64,000 nucleotides of DNA from Ustilago trichophora (Eukaryota > Basidiomycota > Ustilaginomycetes > Ustilaginales > Ustilaginaceae): contig OOIN01000001.1 of NCBI GenBank assembly GCA_900323505.1, positions 1 to 64,000 of the forward strand, given 5' to 3'. The notes beneath the pieces are model-generated. The model made no database searches. It saw nothing but the letters and a program-made list of their open reading frames with translations, and was not told the origin of the DNA. Shown here piece by piece: positions 59,813 to 64,000 of this stretch. Position 1 is the stretch's first letter. Each line of letters begins with the position of its first letter. Both the position numbers and the translations under genes were made by a program.

Positions 59813-62800
59813 TGGACGCATGCAGACTTGGAACGCGATTGCAGCAATACGGCGGTTGGATGTCGGGAAGCAGTGCGAAACGATTCTTGCTGCAACAAAT
59901 GTATCGTATCGTGCACCTAGCACATGTACCTAGCACATCTCGCAATGAAGCGAAACATTTATCGCCACCTGACACCGATGAACGAAGGAATCGGGACGGC
60001 CGGTTGCAAGGTAACCCGGACAGGCGACGAAGATTCAAAGCAGACCTAACATCTTTGACCCACGACCAACTCCGCCGATGGACTACACCGCAAGGGGATC
60101 AGCAAGTTCCGAGGAGAGGTGCCTGTCACTGGTTGACCGGAAGCATCCTCATGTGAGCGAAAGAATGTGCACGTTGCCTTGGCGGATCGCCGCCGCTGTA
60201 AGTCGCCGTTGATTTATTGCGGTGATTGAGACCCAGACGGCCAAAGTCTAGAATGAGCTGGGCCAGATCACACCTTGAAGACTGCTAGTCCCTTCGTTTA
60301 ACTCGAATCCGTCGTTTCGGGTTCCGGTGTTTCTGCCACTTTACGACTTGAGCCCCGTGGGCTTGATGTGACAGGCCGAGACTGAAGCGCGAGCTTGTGC
60401 CTCTCTTTGGATCGTTGTTGCTTTACGTGATTTAGGTGAACGTGCGAATGATTAGTTGCCGGGACGCCGCTGACGGACCGTCTTTCGCATACAGCACTAC
60501 AGTACATCGACATTCATGTTTTATTACTTTGTGTAGACTCTGCAAATATAGCCCTCTCGTCACGCCCAACCTGGATCCCAAAGAATGATGGCCAAACCAG
60601 GCATTTATCGTCTGGTGGTGAACTTGGACACCTCGCCTCCGCAAAAGTTGGCCGCGACAATGATGGGAGCCGAATTGAGGCGAGTGGCGAACTAGGAATA
60701 GACACATTTTTTTACTCGGAATCTTGGGGAGCAAAGGATAGATGCCTGTCTCGCGTCGCCACTGTCGCCGTCATCGCCAACTCACGTCTGCCACTAGTGG
60801 CAATACAGTACAGCAATGCTCCGCCGTGCTCTGGCCGGGCTGACTGGGGAAATGATGAGGGAAAATCCAAATCAGCCGGGGCCGTGGATGTCGGTCAGAA
60901 CGGACCGCAAGATCAGGTGCGCGACACACATACAGTATCTGTCCACGTGCTGTCAGGATGTGAACAATACGCTGTGTGCACTGTGGCACACGCCGAGCTT
61001 ATTCCATTCATTTTTGATCGGCGCTGGCCAATGCCGAACCATGTTGCTGCACGAGTCTTGACCAGCCTCGCGAGATTAAGCTACACGGTACGACCCTGCT
61101 ATCAAGGACAGCCATGAAGGCTTCAGTTTGTTGTGGAGAAAAAGGAGCTCGGACTGTATCATGCAGGTACCGTATGCTTCCGCAAAACGTTCCTTGAGCG
61201 GCAAGAAAGTTTGTCCGCCCTGAGGCCCGCAATGATGCCCGCCGGAGGAGAATGGGCCTTGATCTGGAATCCAAACGCTGCGACAAGTGCGTGATCTTGA
61301 CCGGCGAGGCTGGCAATTTGGATACAAGCGAGGCCTCATGAAGCCAAGCCTTCTGCACCTCATGCTCTGTACTTGGCGAATTCAACGAGCTGTACAGAAG
61401 ACACGTTCGCTCCTTCTTGCGGCGACTTCAGCATGGTAGGTGCTTGTACAGTCTCCAAACGACAGAAAACAAAACTCGCCTCTGATGCTTAGCGGGTCGA
61501 GCTTCGATGGGTGTTAGACAAAAGCAGGTTTAATCTCGGTTCCCCACTCGTTTCGACAATGGCCTAGACGGTGGGGAAGATGGGACGCCGTTAGCTCATC
61601 CTGGTCTTTGGTGGCAAACCCATCTTGCCCATCGTCTGGGCCAAAGTGTGGGACACGAAAGCCGCTCGACTCGCGAGGTTACTGCGTTACGATGGTAGTA
61701 GGTCAGGCAGGCGCCGATGTCGATTTTATCGACGCGAGATCCGCCAGGTCCCTAAACGAAACCTGGGTCATCGCAGAGTGAGCCACCAAGTTCAAGCCTG
61801 CCAAATTTATCGAAATTCTTTCCTCTCACACTTGCTCTTTCTGTCACTTTGCTTCCATCTGAGCGAGGAAGATTTGTGTTTCAGAGTAAGGTCTCTCTTC
61901 CGTGAAAATCAAATTCATCGACTTTGTGCGAAGATAAGTATTGTACCTGCACAGTGCAATAAACCTGAAGGCAGGAAACGGTCTGTCGAGAGCATTTGCG
62001 GATCAGACCGGCCGGGGGCTTTTGGTGTGTCGGATGTGTGAGCCCGACAAGGCCGCCGAGTAAAGTTCGTCCATCGGTCCGTGGCTTGCCGCCGTGCGGT
62101 TCCAAGACGAGAAGAAAGATATTGGAAATCGACATGTTGATAGCAACGGATTCTTGTCCGGAAGAGAGAGGCAGCTGAACGGGGTCCTGGCTCGCTTGTG
62201 CAAGTTGAGCATGCCAAGCCTTTCGTCCTGCAGCTGACTTTGTCGACCCGCTCCTTCTTTTGTACTTGATTCTCCCTTTCGATTTGCATACCGCTGCCTC
62301 TTGGCCTCGAGGATACACTAGTCAAACTTTCCTCAAGTTCAAGTTGAGCTGATCTCGACGCTTGGAACTCCTTTTGACAGTCATTGTACGATAATGAGAC
62401 TTGAATCAATATTATTTTATTCTGTGCCAACTACCGCAATAGCAGGCTCTTCGAGTTTGGTGTCAAGCTGTCCGAGTCGTCGCTTTCAGGAGGCTAAGAG
62501 GGGCCTTGGTTTTTGGCAGTGGCCCCGCTGTTTCAAGCTGAAGAGCCACGCGGTTTTTTGTAGCCAATCAGAAAGCGACACTCTTGAACGTGTCGATGCG
62601 GAGTGCAGATTTTCAGCTGCATCTCGAAGAACGTGGACAGCTGTGCATGAATTGCCTGCCAAAAAAGAGCGTCGGGATCTGCCACACCTCCACGCAAACT
62701 GTCTCGACACCCAGACTTGATCGAGAGCTGGCCATCAAGCTCTTCTCAAACGAGATCTTTCTTACAGGGTCAACCTTGGTGCAAATCGATCGGTCACGTC

Positions 62801-64000
62801 GAACTCGCTCTCCACTGCAGGCTCTTTGTACACGGTCGCATGGTTCGAGGATGGGGCACGGACGACAATTCTCCGCACAGACTGTAACAAGCCTGATTCG
62901 CTTTTTGGACGTCAGTCAGAAGAACGTGCTCACACCTCGCGAAGCCTCGTACCTTGAGTCCCTTGGAGTTCTTTTGCTACACTTCAGAGTCTTGCACGAC
63001 CTAGACACATCTCAGTGGCTGACTCTGGCTTGTTCCTACTGTACACGTTCTCTTAGCATCACCACCTTTCCGCGGCTGGTGTGTTGCCGCCCGCTCCTGA
63101 CCGCACCTACCGCCAAGCCTTGTATGATACCGCGGCCAACCTTGTTCCCGCCGATTGATGAAGCGAGTCTTATCCAACCGTCGGGACCAAGCTCGCCGGA
63201 ATGTTGACGACGCTGAAATCAACTGAAATACGCAAGAGCCAAGCTACAGGCTAGCGTAGCTTCGATGTCTGTGGCGATGGAGCCGTTCCAAATATGCAAG
63301 GTGTAGACGTGGCGCTGCAGACGGTACCTCATCACCCGCCCACAGACGATTCATCTCTGGCTTCTCATTCGACGAGGAGATCAGAGCGTTGCGGAGAACT
63401 CCAGCTAGTCATCGAATCTTGATCTTAGTCAATCAACGCATAGCCGGGCTGCAGACATGCTGTTTGTCTTCGAACCCACACTGGTTTTCGGGGCCGATTG
63501 CGTGAAATGAATGCGACGTTGAAATCCGAACAGAAACGACGGTGAACTACACAAAGCAGAAAGCACAACAGAGACAGAGAGAGAGGGAGAGAGAGAGAGG
63601 GAGAACATCGTCGACCCAGATTGTTGAAGCAGAAAGCCAAATTTGGCCAGTTGGCCGTGGCAGTCTCCCCTTGCCAAGCGAAACGCCTGGCTTGAGTCGA
63701 GCCTAGATTTTCTCCATGTGCAAAAATCAAAAAAGAGAAAAAGATTTTCTGAACCGGCTGTCCGACACGAATTAGGCCGCATCCGCTGGTTGGGCTCCAC
63801 CGCCGCAATGGGTGACCTTCTTTACTCTGACTCGCTCGCTCTCTCGCTGCAAACTTCTCGACAAGCACGAGGTTGCAAAGGATACATCGACACACCCAGC
63901 TTTCACCATCGGCCTATCAATGGAAACGTGTCCTTTCAGAATTCGTTTCTCCCATCTGTGGTTGGTTCATCAGACCCTCCGTTTCAAACCCACGCGCGCC
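59813..64000. other. 4.2-kb region to window edge with no recognised gene
   Basis: Frames up to about 207 codons (for example 62584-63207 plus, non-ATG start; 61915-62430 minus) overlap each other on both strands and match nothing known. Holds TACAGTAC at 60498 and 60804 and a GA microsatellite at about 63570-63605. Small spliced genes or non-coding RNAs cannot be excluded. Confidence 0.5.
63570..63605. repeat. GA-rich microsatellite
   Basis: Imperfect (GA)n/(GGGA) run, purine-only over about 35 bp. Confidence 0.8.

Noticed and set aside
1..64000. CRISPR arrays, bacterial operons, ribosome binding sites, secondary-metabolite cluster
   Set aside because: Eukaryotic chromosome; repeats are telomeric or minisatellite without spacers, and no NRPS, PKS or terpene core gene is present.

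Overview
The window is the left end of a nuclear chromosome from a fungus, most likely a smut fungus or related yeast of the Ustilaginales. Support: a terminal array of CCCTAA (vertebrate/fungal-type TTAGGG telomere), few and short spliceosomal introns (57-283 nt, mostly 70-110), an intron-containing tRNA-Lys, and fungus-only families (RCR, PalI/Rim9, ALO, Rcf1, Rrg7, Zn2Cys6 regulators, SidF-type acyltransferase). The species assignment is inference.

Layout. 1-145 telomere; 147-2709 subtelomeric array of a 706-bp unit (3.6 copies), closed on its inner side by a 14-bp interstitial telomere relic; 2710-7400 subtelomeric transition with a degenerate tRNA-like sequence, one large zinc-finger gene of unknown family, a 21-bp minisatellite, a hairpin and a 47-bp duplication. 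From 7.4 kb the chromosome carries ordinary single-copy genes: NDUFAF6-like, Tma20/MCT-1, a mitochondrial P-loop ATPase, an amidase, Zim17, a fungal_trans-type regulator, Rcf1, an amino acid permease, tRNA-Lys(CUU), a secreted Cys-rich protein, type II dehydroquinase, D-arabinono-1,4-lactone oxidase, an RCR-like protein, a PalI/Rim9-like protein, a RhaM-like protein, Cox20, a TPR protein, Rrg7, an OYE-type oxidoreductase, an MDR quinone-type reductase, a siderophore-type acyltransferase, a Zn2Cys6 factor, an Fe-S L-serine dehydratase, a TPMT-type methyltransferase and a small membrane protein. Several gene models needed splicing (exon coordinates are in the entries); one exon (57681-58106) has no early ATG and would be missed by ORF scanning.

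The genes do not form one pathway. A theme is mitochondrial function: NDUFAF6, Rcf1, Cox20 and Rrg7 serve respiratory-chain assembly or mtDNA/respiratory growth, with Zim17, the P-loop ATPase, the TPR protein and the leader-bearing serine dehydratase also predicted mitochondrial. Long gene-poor blocks (15.96-18.63, 24.2-27.5, 35.3-38.1, 48.6-51.3 and 59.8-64.0 kb) hold homopolymer tracts and a recurrent GTACTGTAC motif.

No complete new system can be demonstrated from sequence alone. The best candidates for something undescribed are the 706-bp repeat with a palindrome preserved by compensatory changes, and the telomere-proximal 912-residue zinc-finger protein with its minisatellite promoter region.
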